The notes: generated from the sequence alone by a model not told the origin. Shown: positions 12,901 through 22,613, counted from the stretch's first letter. The stretch: 31,437 nt of DNA from Lingula anatina (GCF_001039355.2 NW_019773535.1:26525-57961), one strand, 5' to 3'. Numbers and translations: made by a program.

Positions 12901-13737
12901 CTTTTACTCGGCATTACTAAAATGCACATTGGAAATAATGACTCAGGATTTGAGTAAACATAAGAAATGATCATTTACAAGAAGTCATACTATCATGAAG
13001 CATAAAAGTGAAACACACAACATGTACTTTTCTTCACATACGGTACAGTGCATAAACTGAACTACATTGCAGAGTCCACATTAGGGGAGTCTGATATTTT
13101 TTCATTAGCAAGCACTCCCATTGTTTTTTTTCTTTCTTTCTTTTTAAATATGTACTTTCACTGATCATGCTATAGTTAGAGAGGGTGTCTTTACAAAAAT
13201 AAACAAAGTAGCACCATGCACTGCCACATAGGAAAAACTATGTGTACATGTAAGTCTGTGTGCATGCTTGAACTCTGTATTGCGACATATACTGGCTACA
13301 CAATGTAACAGGACAACAGTAACTGTATGAAAAAGCAAACAGGAGTCTTAGAGCATTTTTTCCGTTTGGGTAAATTTGCTTTTTAACTCCAAGCTAAAGA
13401 CCTGGGACATTCATCAGCTCAAAATCCACACATACATGTACAACTTATAGTTCTTCAAATTTTCTATTCAACTGATTTTCCCTTCTCTTCATAAATCTGT
13501 CACAGCAATCTAAGTTCTGACTGCCTTCAACAGGAAAAAGGAGTCCAGTAAAATAAATTAAACACCACATTCCGTACAAAACTGCACGTTATGACATTGG
13601 CAACGACTTGTCACTGAACAAGCAAGCAATGGTGTCTTGTGATTAATTGACCTGCATTACTAGCGAAGGAAATGTCTATTTACCTGTGGGCTATCTTCGA
13701 ATGCATCCTCAAGGTGAAGCTTCTCAATCTCTGGCAT
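47..13737 (-). CDS. APPL1: APPL1-type endosomal adaptor (BAR domain and start of PH), 5' part of gene, partial at left edge
   Basis: Adaptor that binds Rab5 on early endosomes through a BAR-PH unit and links receptors to signalling (known of the family). Exon 1 is 13684-13737 and encodes MPEIEKLHLEDAFEDSPQ, close to the vertebrate APPL N-terminus. Exons 2-7 occur twice. Set B: 9710-9808, 9258-9317, 8804-8875, 8597-8684, 8164-8205, 7810-7919. Set A: 3122-3220, 2644-2703, 2190-2261, 1986-2073, 1472-1513, 1148-1257. Exon 8 is 565-743 (starts TALHYFTALNAVQYKRK); exon 9 is 47-211 and ends in GYLCLR at the start of the PH domain. All joins are GT-AG and in phase. With one set the model gives about 289 residues covering BAR; the rest of PH and the PTB domain lie off the left edge. 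With both sets, 157 residues would be inserted in frame into the coiled BAR fold, which is unlikely to be tolerated. APPL2 is the alternative paralogue name; an invertebrate probably has one ancestral gene. Confidence 0.9.
2941..4130. repeat. Degenerate minisatellite-like clusters in APPL1 intron 1 / exon 2 flank
   Basis: Variants of a unit resembling TGTTACAATACCAATGTTGC followed by AACTATAACATTACC recur at about 3045-3121, hard against the exon 2 donor, and again at about 3987-4120. Block B keeps shorter versions at about 9670-9709 and 10610-10690. Unit number differs between blocks, as expected of a minisatellite. No function is visible. Confidence 0.5.
4318..4671. mobile_element. 354-bp non-autonomous DNA element (MITE) with perfect 19-bp TIRs and TTAA target site
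   Basis: Left end AGGGATAATAACTCTTCGT (4318-4336) is the exact reverse complement of the right end at 4653-4671. It is flanked by TTAA (4314-4317) and TCAA (4672-4675). Block B carries the empty site: a single TTAA between the same flanks near 10910. The interior has no coding capacity and holds a perfect 26-bp palindrome at 4459-4484 and a run of 25 T at 4610-4634. A TTAA target suggests piggyBac-type mobilisation, though the TIR does not start with the usual CC. The A-only insertion shows the element moved after the two copies separated. Confidence 0.85.
4459..4484. repeat. Perfect 26-bp palindrome inside the TTAA element
   Basis: The sequence is its own reverse complement, centred on CTTAAG at 4469-4474, with arms reading GTTAAAATCTCTT. 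It could extrude as a cruciform or be a remnant of internal inverted repeats. It lies only in block A. Confidence 0.85.
5451..5723. mobile_element. Fold-back (long inverted repeat) element in APPL1 intron 1, block A
   Basis: The left arm at about 5451-5517 (GCGAAAATTTGTCTCATTTA, then CTCACTTACAG, then TTCTCAGTCTGTCCTAGAACA) pairs imperfectly with the right arm at about 5661-5723 (ATGTTCTACTGGTAGAATAG, ATTGAGAACCGTAAGTGAAC, GACAAATTTTCACAG). The loop includes a 22-bp A run (5640-5661). Block B keeps the left arm (about 11690-11750) but has lost the right arm, so this is an old element with a deletion in one copy. No coding capacity. Confidence 0.7.
6701..6804. repeat. 55-bp tandem duplication present only in block A
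   Basis: A unit running GAAATGTTCCTCAAAA through GTAGGCTGTCAGATCT occurs at 6701-6755 and again at 6756-6804 with a shorter A run. Block B has one copy near 12821-12877. This is a simple replication-slippage difference between the two copies. Confidence 0.8.
7382..7382. other. Single ambiguous base at the duplication junction, probable contig join
   Basis: A lone N lies exactly where block A stops matching block B: both read CCACACATAC then TGTACA, and they part at the N. A one-base N looks like a join between two contigs rather than a measured gap (inference). The next 170 or so bases match neither block. Confidence 0.8.
7449..7525. other. GC-rich CGACGG patch followed by an 11-bp-arm hairpin at the junction
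   Basis: Directly after the contig-like join is a patch of CGACGG/CGGCGACGAC triplets (about 7452-7490), strikingly G+C rich for this locus. It is followed by TGTACAGACAC (7498-7508), a 4-nt loop, then GTGTCTGTACA (7513-7523). Neither duplicate block nor the flanks contain it. It could be the end of an interspersed element specific to the second contig. No ORF of note. Confidence 0.6.
9962..9992. repeat. (AT)n microsatellite in block B
   Basis: About 31 bases of uninterrupted AT dinucleotide, followed by TTTATTTA. Block A has a T-rich stretch without the AT run at the equivalent place (about 3350-3390), so it is length-variable between copies. Confidence 0.9.
10690..10740. repeat. Short GATCGATCTAAATCTCTGG repeat specific to block B
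   Basis: GTCGATCTAAATCTAAATCTCTGG-type units are repeated twice to three times, replacing about 80 bp of minisatellite-like sequence found at the equivalent place in block A (about 4060-4150). Small indel or replacement; no function seen. Confidence 0.6.
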
Positions 13738-13841
13738 AATTTCAAGTTGTCAAAATCAGCAGCATTTGCAGTAAAAAGGTGTCTTGGGGAGACTTCAACT
13801 ACTACACTTGAAGTACTGTAGTAGGGGGCAGGGCAAATGTT

Positions 13842-13852
13842 ATGACTTTGCA
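13842..13852 (+). promoter_or_regulatory. Antioxidant-response-element-type site upstream of PSMD6
   Basis: ATGACTTTGCA fits the ARE core RTGACNNNGCR exactly. CNC-bZIP factors (Nrf1 in mammals, CncC in flies, SKN-1A in nematodes) bind such sites upstream of proteasome subunit genes when the proteasome is impaired. It lies 247 bp upstream of the PSMD6 start codon, a plausible place for such control. An 11-bp match can arise by chance, so function is inferred from context. Confidence 0.5.
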
Positions 13853-14083
13853 AGACACACCCAAGGTTAAGTTTATAAGATTTTTTTCGATTTCTCGTGA
13901 AATAGGTAAAATTCCATTGTTTCTTTAATTATAAGTGGCCTTTAGGTAAAATATAAATGTTTCTAAACAGTTTAATTGATCTTAGACCCAACAGAAGTTC
14001 AGCAATTCAAAAAAGAAATGTGAAAATTCCAAGATTCCCGAACAGCTGTCTGAATATCGACAGCAATTTTGTTTCCATTTTTA

Positions 14084-14091
14084 TGACGTCA
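14084..14091. promoter_or_regulatory. CRE-type palindrome TGACGTCA just before the PSMD6 start
   Basis: A perfect TGACGTCA, the binding site of CREB/ATF-type bZIP dimers, ends 7 bp before the PSMD6 ATG. It is probably in the 5'UTR or right at the transcription start. It is palindromic, so it could act on either gene. Confidence 0.45.
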
Positions 14092-14098
14092 CTCCATC

Positions 14099-17000
14099 AT
14101 GCCGGTCGAAAATTGGGAAGAAGAGGGATTGGAAAGAATACCTAACTTAGAGCTTGCTCAGTACAAGTTTTTGCTCTTAACTGACAAGTACAAAAATGAC
14201 AAAGATGTCAAGAACAAACTCATGGAAGGGATCAAGGCTGATAGTAATTATAACATTTAAAATTTCAAAATTACAAGTAGACTTTTTCCAAATTTTGCAA
14301 TGTCACGGATTTTGTCAATTTCTTTTGTTTTGTTTTGTTTAGTTTATGGCTCAAAATTTGTGTTACAGTACTACGGAGTTAAGATTAATACTGATATTAT
14401 AACTGCAAATATGAGGTATTATAAAATACGGTATAAAATGTAAATAAAATTCCCTGAGTGATAATGGATCATGAGAGCCCCTTGAAGTTGAAAGGGGTTA
14501 CTGGTCATGAATGCCAAATATGAGAACATTAGATATTTATTTCATGCTAAAGAATTGTCAAATTCTCAATATTCCAGATATGTCTCCCTTCTATGAACAA
14601 GTTTGTCAAGAGATGGGATGGAAGGTTGACGCTAAACTGTTGCAGAATATGAAGAAAGCAAACGAAGATGAACTCAAAAAGCTAGATGCGGCTATTGAAG
14701 ATGCTGAGAAGAATTTGGGAGAAACAGATGTCAGAGATGCCATGTTGGCAAAGTCTTTATATCTCAGTAAAATAGGAGATAAGGTGTGAAAGAAGCAGAA
14801 CTTAACAAGTTCTATATCTCTGTTTAAAAAACATAAATGAAATAATTATTGTAATAAATTTAATGTTTTCATAACAAATAATGGGCAGTTACTATAATTA
14901 CAAAACTTCACAAATTGATAACTGACAAAAAATACATTGATATTATTGAAATTATTGCTAAAATAATATTTTTAAATAACCAAGTCAGTTCAGTTATTTT
15001 TATTTGCAAATTAAATGGAGATTAAAGATGGAATGATTCATCAAAGTTTGTGTTTGACATATGAATTTTAACACTGACGGAAAATGTTTATTGAATTTTT
15101 TTAGGAAGCAGCTCTCAGTGAATTCCGCAAGACAAATGAGAAGGCCATAACAGTGGGCAACAGGCTTGATATTGTATTCCATATTCTGCGTATCGGACTC
15201 TTCTACCTGGATAATGATCTCATTACTAGAAATATAGAAAAAGCACAAAGGTAAACATTATCATACCCTTTCAGACATGATTAATAAAAGAATGGAAATT
15301 TTATTTAATAATCTGAAGAAAAATTAAATGTCATTTTTGCTTTATGCTATGGAATTATTAAAATTGATCAGTTTGCATTAAACTTGAAACTTTATAAGTT
15401 AATGTAATGGGTTGTTTAGGGATCGTGTTATTTGGAGATTTTATAAATATATCATTAGTGTCAACTCAGTAAATACTACACAGCATTAGATTTCTGGCTT
15501 TAAAATGTTGTAACAGTAATTTAAATACATAGGCATTGATCTTTGTTTCATACATGAACTTTATCACACTTTTCTTTTATGTAGTATTTTAGTATGTTTT
15601 TGTTTCATGATATTTTCTACTCTGGCGAATGAGAAATCTTTGTGTGTGTCATTTCAGTCTTATAGATGAAGGGGGAGACTGGGACAGAAGGAACAGACTT
15701 AAGGTCTACAGAGGTGTCTACTGTATGTCAGTGCGAGACTTCAAGAATGCCGCTAACTACTTTCTGGAGACTGTGGCAACTTTTACCTCATACGAGTTAA
15801 TGGACTACAAATCTTTTGTGGCGTACACAGTTATATGTTGTATGATAGCACTGGAGAGGCCAAATCTTAGAGAGAAGGTGAGTGAAGTGACATGTACTTT
15901 CACTGGTAAATAAATAAATTGTAGACATTTGATTATTAATTTTCTGGATAACTTGTTACAATTATCATTACATGTATTGTGTGCAAGAATAGAAATTGAG
16001 TAAGCTTTGAAATTACATAGATCTTTTTTTTGGAGGGTGCATCAAATTTTAAACAAATCTTTGAATTTTATACATCTTATATTATAATTTTGAACCTCAT
16101 AATAATGCACTGGATTAATTACAAGCAGGTGAAATTAATTAATATAGGCAGCTTTTTACTCTCAGAAAAAAAATTGGCGTTTTTTATTTTCATTTGTGCC
16201 TAAAAGCTATATTAAAAAATATTAATTAATATATTTTAGGTAATAAAAGGCTCTGAGATCCTAGAAGTTCTTCACAGTCTCCCAGAGACCCGACAGTTCT
16301 TGTTTTCACTGTACGACTGTCACTATGCCCAGTTCTTTAAGTCATTAGGTGAGCAAATTGATTTAGTTCTATGTCATTTATAACATTTTATTGCAAAGTG
16401 AAGTCTACAGTGATGACACTGATCCCATGCTTCAGTGGCTCAAAGGGCGAGTAAGCTCCAATTTTCTTGGCACCGCATGTGAAAATTTATTGTTGAATTA
16501 TGTAACTACCTTTTTAAAGTGACAATAACCTTAATTTTGACCAAGATATTTTTTGATTTAGCTAAGAAAAAGAGAACAATTTAAAAATCTTGTTATCCCC
16601 AAAAAGTATCTTGTTATCAATAATCATCACTCGATCAAGTTCCAAAATTAGAAATAAGAATGCATTTTTCAGAACAATTTTCTTTGAACTCGACTTAATA
16701 GTCACATACATACTTTGTATATTTCCTTGTTATTTTGGAGCATGGATGTGAATTTTTATTTGAAAAAAGATATAACATACCTTTTCAAATTTTTTTGTAC
16801 ATCAAGTCCTTTTTCTCCAACCTTTCAGCGGCCACTGAGGAGTTCCTAAAGTATGACCGCCTTTTGTCGCCACACTATCGCTACTATGTGCGCGAAATGC
16901 GTATCCTGGCGTATGCACAGCTCCTAGAATCTTACCAGAGTTTGACACTGGACTATATGGCAAGGGCGTTTGGTGTCAGCATTGCATTTATAGACCAGTA

Positions 17001-18031
17001 AGTCCACTAAATAATTTTTTGTCAAACTAATGATAAATTTAGGTGCACAATATTGAATAACAGATAAGATTTCTAAGTCGATGTTTATGTGGTGATTTTT
17101 GGTCTTATAGTGCCATTTTTATACTTGTTATAAACCAGGTGCTATTGTTTCTTTCTTTGGACAAATAGCAAATCATCTTTTGTCAAAGTGAACAGAAATG
17201 TTAGGCTAAAAGTTGAAATCAGCTTTCTGTTAGAAGTCGTTTTTTGAGACAGACTTCTGCTTGTTACATAATTGTTCTTAAAATTTTCCTTCAGAGAACT
17301 TTCACGATTCATTGCTGCTGGGCGCTTACACTGTAAGATAGACAAAGTTGGTGGTATTGTAGAGACTAACAGACCTGACAGCAAGAACTGGCAGTACCAG
17401 GTGAGGCTTAGGGATATGGGGGTTGAAGTTGATACCTTTGAAGGGAATTAATGGACATTAGAAATTTATATAGCAGGAAAAAGGGAGTTCTAAAGTGGTC
17501 TGCTAGATATTAATTTTCTCGCTGTTTTAAGATGGGGTATGCCCTTTTTGGTGAATAAAGGAAAATTGTTGAAACTTCCAGGATTTTTTAAGCTATAGAA
17601 AGATATGCTTATTGTATACCTTTAAAGTAAATGACTCTTACTTGACTGTAAATTAATATTATGATAATGGTTGAGGCAAAAAAAAAAAATTAATACTGTC
17701 AATTTCATTTCACAAAGTTGATATGGATTGTGCTCATATGCTAACACACACTCACATACACGAACAGGCCAGAGTTGAAAATAGACATGTTAGAATAAAC
17801 AAATATGAGCACTGTGAATTTAAATGTCAGCATATAATCAACACTTTTAAACGTGGCATATGTTTATGTGTACACACATATGCACGCACGCACGCACACC
17901 TCCCAATTGAGCATTTCTTTAAAGATGCATTGATATCTTATGGAATGTTTTACTCTTTCCAGGCTGCTATAAAACAGGGAGACTTGTTGTTGAATAGGAT
18001 ACAGAAGCTCAGCAGGATTATTAACATATAA
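14099..18031 (+). CDS. PSMD6: 26S proteasome non-ATPase regulatory subunit 6 (Rpn7), complete
   Basis: Lid subunit of the 19S regulatory particle; a scaffold PCI-domain protein acting in the cytosol and nucleus in ubiquitin-dependent proteolysis (known of the family). Exons: 14099-14243, 14578-14783, 15105-15250, 15658-15877, 16240-16348, 16829-16997, 17295-17400, 17963-18031 (TAA). All introns are GT-AG and phases agree. The sum is 1170 nt, or 389 residues plus stop, the same length as the human protein. Diagnostic matches: [76 protein letters not shown], the PCI winged-helix part [18 protein letters not shown], and the C-terminal helix [17 protein letters not shown]. The first ATG begins [20 protein letters not shown], as expected of the family N-terminus. 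Head-to-head with APPL1 and tail-to-tail with the GPCR. Nothing broken. Confidence 0.97.
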
Positions 18032-18410
18032 TTACTAGACTTGAGGGTCAATCAGATGGAATTATTAAGACATAGACTGTTGGGAAGCGTTACATGCTGT
18101 TACATTAGCTTACTGAATTGATAAATGTCAGTGTAAAAATATCAGATTAAATCTGTCAAGATTTCTATTTGATGAGGCGGCTGTCAGATTGATGGAGGTG
18201 GAAGAAAAGGAATTCTGAGGAATGTCAGCACTTTATAGAATGGAATGGCGTGCAGTCAATCAACAAGGAAAAACATTTTATTTATTTTTGGTTTAAGGAA
18301 ATATTTTGCACTGGTTTGTTCAACTGAAATTCTGACTTAAATGCAACGTTCTATCAATGTGCATGAACATTATAAATCAGATTATATTGCTGACCACTTT
18401 TTTTGGTAAA

Positions 18411-18416
18411 AATAAA
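18411..18416 (+). terminator. Candidate PSMD6 polyadenylation signal
   Basis: AATAAA lies 380 nt after the PSMD6 stop codon in AT-rich sequence with a preceding T-rich tract. It is a plausible cleavage and polyadenylation hexamer. I did not see a better AATAAA nearer the stop. The rest of 18032-18862 (831 bp between the two converging stop codons) should hold both 3'UTRs; I see no other feature in it. Confidence 0.45.
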
Positions 18417-18862
18417 AGCGTATGTAAAAAAGATGCATTTAAATCCAGTTTATCTTTTTTATCTTGAAAGAAAAGCAAAAGAAGCTCGATACTCTTCATT
18501 GAAAAAATCTGATAACAACTCGATGTAATTATCAGTGGTCATTATCTGAGACAAAAAATTATAAACATGCATAAACATTCAAAAATTTAGCAAGTTATTG
18601 TTCAATTATATTAAATGGCAAAATATCAAAATTATGGGATGATGAAAATATACTACCAACGACAATGACAAAAACATTGAAAAAGAAGTATCAAAATGTC
18701 ATTTTTACATGTGGCTGGGGTTTGGAATAAGACAGTGTTATATGTACAGTGTTCATAGTTCTACATTTATCTCGACCAGAATACGAAGGGATTGTAAATA
18801 ACGGAGACGTATAAGCTAAGATCTTTAGACTTATCCTATTCCAGTCATATTTCCATTCATTG

Positions 18863-20065
18863 TTATTGCGTGCACGTTTCATCATTTGGTATTTGATCGA
18901 GTCTTCGTCGAGCATCGGACTTCGAACACGCTCGCCTACAAAGAACTCGTGAAATCATTTTGTATACCACAGTTCTATACGTCCTCACACTAAAGCAGTA
19001 AAAGAAAAAGTTTGACGCATGGTTAACATAGAACAACAATATGAACACTGAGAACAACATTGAACTCCGAGCACGACTGTCTAAATCCTTCCCCTTAAAC
19101 ACATCAAGGATATCCGACTGGATCAGATTAAACCCGCTGGTCAGAAAAATAAAGGCTAGCGTTACGGTTAGAAGCATATATGAAATCCCTCTATTTGTCG
19201 ATAGTATAATCTCTCGCGATGTGACCAAGGGTGTCGCTATGCTGGAAGTAAGCCGCGTGCCGTCGTTGATGAAATATCTGGTCTGTTTCTTCAGTTCAAA
19301 CGCTATGAGGATGTTGAGCAGTGGTAATAAAATCACGGGAATTATCCAGTACAGAGATAGAGCAATCCACCTGTGGACCCGCCAGTAACGGAGAGTTGCG
19401 GTCCGATTTGTAAGAGTCAGCATCCTTTCGCTATCATCAAACACGTTCCAGCAAACTTTCATTCCACAAACATTGAAATATATATCCGAGGCTAAAATCT
19501 CGAGATTTAAAATGAACAGCATAGAGCCTATTACAACTATTACCATGGCCGAATGTTTGACGGTGCAAAAGACCGCGTTCGTGGTTGGAAAGCGCAGTTT
19601 CATATAACGCTCAGCGGTCATGGTAGTGACGAGGAGTGCGCTGAATTCGGGACCCCAATAGAGAATAAAAACCGAAAACTTACAGACAAAACTACTGGAA
19701 GTCAACACGTCTGCCCCCAAGTCTTGCTGGATCCAGGGCAAAAACCCGTTCAGAACAGTTAACAAATCTCCGATGGCGACCGCAATGAGAAAAATGCAAG
19801 TGGGAGTACGGCGAAGTTGTGGTCTGCTGAAAACTACGATAGCAATGACATTGAAAATGGTTCCAAGAACCGAAACCGTTGGTCGACCGTACAGGCGAAT
19901 CGTCTCGGCTGCACACAGAAGACCATTGCCGGTTTGCTCGCAAAGCTCCTTACTCGTCTGCCCTTGGTCCTCTAGAATAACCGTGCAGTTTATACCATTG
20001 TCGCTTTCTGGAAATCTTTCCCCGCCTTCGAATGTCTCGTTCGCTTCAAAATGAAATATCGCCAT
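18863..20065 (-). CDS. Class A (rhodopsin-like) GPCR, FMRFamide-receptor-like or orphan peptide receptor, single exon
   Basis: Predicted seven-helix plasma-membrane receptor of 400 residues on one uninterrupted exon. Start chosen at the ATG at 20063-20065; the frame is open a little further up, but the codon two before it is GTG, not ATG, and an in-frame stop lies farther upstream. Visible: extracellular tail of about 60 residues with N-glycosylation sites near 9 (NET) and 26 (NCT); TM1 Asn72 (1.50); TM2 Asp100 (2.50); Cys128 (3.25) exactly 24 residues before ERY at 152-154, with an extracellular-loop-2 cysteine as partner; TM5 with LLPLLNILIAFELKK; TM7 ending NFFFY (352-356) in place of NPxxY; basic C-tail. 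TM6 lacks CWxP and TM4 lacks the usual Trp. The TM5 pattern and overall shape resemble the large lophotrochozoan FMRFamide-receptor-like group, but I cannot name a ligand. Its 3' end faces PSMD6. Confidence 0.85.
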   Translation of the reverse strand: MAIFHFEANETFEGGERFPESDNGINCTVILEDQGQTSKELCEQTGNGLLCAAETIRLYGRPTVSVLGTIFNVIAIVVFSRPQLRRTPTCIFLIAVAIGDLLTVLNGFLPWIQQDLGADVLTSSSFVCKFSVFILYWGPEFSALLVTTMTAERYMKLRFPTTNAVFCTVKHSAMVIVVIGSMLFILNLEILASDIYFNVCGMKVCWNVFDDSERMLTLTNRTATLRYWRVHRWIALSLYWIIPVILLPLLNILIAFELKKQTRYFINDGTRLTSSIATPLVTSREIILSTNRGISYMLLTVTLAFIFLTSGFNLIQSDILDVFKGKDLDSRARSSMLFSVFILLFYVNHASNFFFYCFSVRTYRTVVYKMISRVLCRRACSKSDARRRLDQIPNDETCTQ

Positions 20066-21596
20066 TTTCACAAAGCTCTCAGATCTCTTAGTTTCACAAG
20101 ATAGGCTTGTGTTGCATACATAAAATGAGAGGCACCACTTCCGTATTTAGTAGCTGAATCATTGCCGCCTGACTATAAATATGCGACCTCTGCAGTTTGC
20201 TGTAGCTTTCTGTTACGGCAATAATACATAATCAGCAGAGCATATCAGTTAAGCATACTCTATTCGATAATATGGCTAACAATCGAAACACGGAAAATCC
20301 CGGAATCGTCAACGATAAGTTATTTGTCCATATGACATTTTGTTTGACCGAGCAATTACAATATGCAGGGCTATGAAAATGCGGGGCCGTAGCGATAGTC
20401 CGAAGGTTCAATAGTCCGAAGGTTCATTGGTCCGAATGTTCACTATAGAACCTTCGGACCAATGAACCCTTGATTAAAAAATCGATGAAAATGCTACCAC
20501 TTTTCGGACCAATGAACCTTCGGACCAATGAACCTTCGGACAATCGAGACGCCCCCGAAAATGCAGGGCTGTGGGGGATGGGAGGGGCTGTTAACAATAT
20601 TATGGAAGAAGTTGTGTACCGATTTGATGATTTTTTTTAAACTTTCGGGAGGGGGCCAAATGACAAACGATGAGATTTGGTAGTAATCCATTAATTTTTA
20701 TTAAATTAAAATTAACTAATTGATAAATTGTTGATTATTAGTTACTTATTTGTTTGTCTGTCTGTTAGCAACATTACCGAAAAAAGGTTGTTATGGATAA
20801 CAAGGATTTTGATTAGTTTTTATTTGTTGCGTAAATCAAAAATTGGCTTGATTTTGTAGGTGATGCATTAAATTAATTAGGTTATTTATTGATAAAAAAA
20901 CGAGAATTGACTTTATTAATTGTGTAACAAATTGTTGATAATAATGAGAACTGCACTGCTTTGGCTGAGATCAGCGCGCGCTCTCTGAGTGCTTCTCAAT
21001 TATTTTTATTGAATATTAGAATTTTCCCTCCTTGTCTATCAGAAGTATTTTATCAATAAATTTCAGTCCGGGTTTAGGTATAAAACTCGTAAGGAAAACT
21101 AGCTCCTGCGTGCTGCCTTTCTTACTAAACACATTCGGTTATCACATCTATCGCAATCATTGAGCTCCTTGTGGGAGTAACTGCTTGACGTAGTAATCTT
21201 TCAATCCGGTAACAATGTGTAAATGTCTAACAAATCATGTTGATTTATGTATACATGTACCTCCCATATATTTATTATTCAGTTCGTGCCATACCTCAGC
21301 ATTTCCATCTCGTTTAAGTTCCCGGCTTCAGCTGTTCTAGGCAAACAGGCCTATCAGTCTATAAAACGTTTCTTACAAGTACTGATTATGTGGCCTAGTT
21401 AACCCGAGGGCGCCCGTAAAAGTATAAACAGGCATGTCCGCAGATTTTATTCGAATTATCTGACATGTAGGGCATTTGTTCACACCTCCATCTTGTGATT
21501 TCTAGGCACTTTTAATTTAATGCGGCAATCTCCTCAACCGAGCAGCGTTGCAGATCCCTGACAAAACGCAGCAAAGTCGAAAGAAGCGGTGCTAGG
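20066..21596. other. Intergenic region between divergent GPCR and transferase-fusion genes
   Basis: About 1.5 kb that must hold both 5' regions, since the flanking genes point away from each other. Apart from the inverted-repeat cluster at about 20375-20572 I see only AT-rich sequence and short ORFs without coding character. No convincing TATA box could be tied to either start. Confidence 0.6.
20375..20572. repeat. Cluster of inverted TCCGAAGGTTCATTGG units flanked by direct repeats
   Basis: Units like AGTCCGAAGGTTCATTGG run forward at about 20397-20432, and their reverse complement TTCGGACCAATGAACC recurs at about 20448-20545. The stretches 20411-20431 and 20449-20469 can form a long hairpin. 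The cluster is bracketed by near-identical 16-mers, GAAAATGCGGGGCCGT (20375-20390) and GAAAATGCAGGGCTGT (20557-20572). It looks like a small fold-back insertion with internal unit repeats. It is non-coding and the family is unknown to me. Confidence 0.65.
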
Positions 21597-22574
21597 ATGG
21601 CTGGCCTGCTGCAGTACTTTTGGGCAGAGGCAAGGCAGCACAAGGAAACCATAGTGATATTTAGTAGGTAGGTTGAGTAAATAATAAAATTGGAGACAAG
21701 GTGCAGACTTTGATAAGCAAGTAATATCAGTATCTTTATTCAGCTTTACCCTCCACACTGTATGTATAAATGAATGTTTGGAACAATTGTAGCTAGCTTA
21801 CTTTTAATTTGTTTGGTTTTTAGTTTTTTAAAACCAACAGATTAAAATCTGTTTATTATCTTAGCTCTACTACCACTACATCTGTGGTATATATAGGGGG
21901 GGGGGGGGGGGGGGGGTCCTGACCCCCTCTTCAGTTTCTGAAAAATATATCACACCAATATTCCCCTCTTGAAATCGGAATTTCGACTACCTGAATCATA
22001 GTTCTAAACTGTTCTGTTCTGACAAAGTTTTTTTGCACAACTTGGTCATCAAACAGTCGATCAGCTACATGTACATGTATATATGCATTCAACTCTCCAT
22101 TCCCCAGGGCTAATATGGAGCAGGAATTATCTGTTTCAATCTGCATCAAACATAGAAACATTGCTTTACTCACTGTGAGTAGTTTAAATTGACACAGCTT
22201 AGCTTTTTTTTCTATCTCTCTATTTCTATAGGTATCCTGTGCCAGGCAAAGCCAAGACAAGACTCATCCCACTTCTGGGTGATGCTGGAGCCGCACTAGC
22301 CCAGAGGTTCATGGTTAGTTTGGAATGGTACAACTGGCACCATGCCAAATGCTAATAAACTTCGAACTGGCCAGTAATTTTTTTTTTTTTTTTTAATTTG
22401 TACAGTTACTGGTCAGCCATAAACCTGTAGGTTTCTGTTGTCTACTAGAATTTAATTTCTTTATTGACAGCTGCCAGGAGACTTTGTAACTAAATAGTGT
22501 GAATTTTGAAGAAAATAAAGTTTTTAATTTGTGAGATGTTTGAAATTTGTGTATAATTACCTTATTCATTAATT

Positions 22575-22613
<39 letters not shown>

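Larger units (their letters stand above)
7560..13440 (-). repeat. Duplication block B of APPL1 exons 2-7
   Basis: Second copy of block A, contiguous on its right with the unique part of intron 1, exon 1 and the promoter. Its left edge fades out around 7560-7600, just left of exon 7. All six exons keep open frames and splice sites; the acceptor of exon 3 is TAG instead of CAG. Block B has its own (AT)n run near 9962-9992 and a short repeat around 10697-10740 that block A lacks. It reads as an allele of block A rather than a decayed paralogue. Confidence 0.9.
13738..14098. promoter_or_regulatory. Divergent (bidirectional) promoter interval between APPL1 and PSMD6
   Basis: Only 361 bp separate the two start codons, which point away from each other, so both 5'UTRs and core promoters must lie here. 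I see no convincing TATA box at a fixed spacing. It includes an antioxidant-response-type site at 13842-13852 and a CRE-type palindrome at 14084-14091. The interval is present once and outside the duplicated blocks. Confidence 0.75.

Noticed and set aside
19041-20054. Several plus-strand ORFs across the GPCR
   Set aside because: Antisense shadows of the 400-residue receptor frame, with no recognisable domains.
20066-20071. GPCR start six bases upstream at 20071
   Set aside because: The codon there is GTG, not ATG; the first in-frame ATG is at 20063-20065, giving 400 residues.
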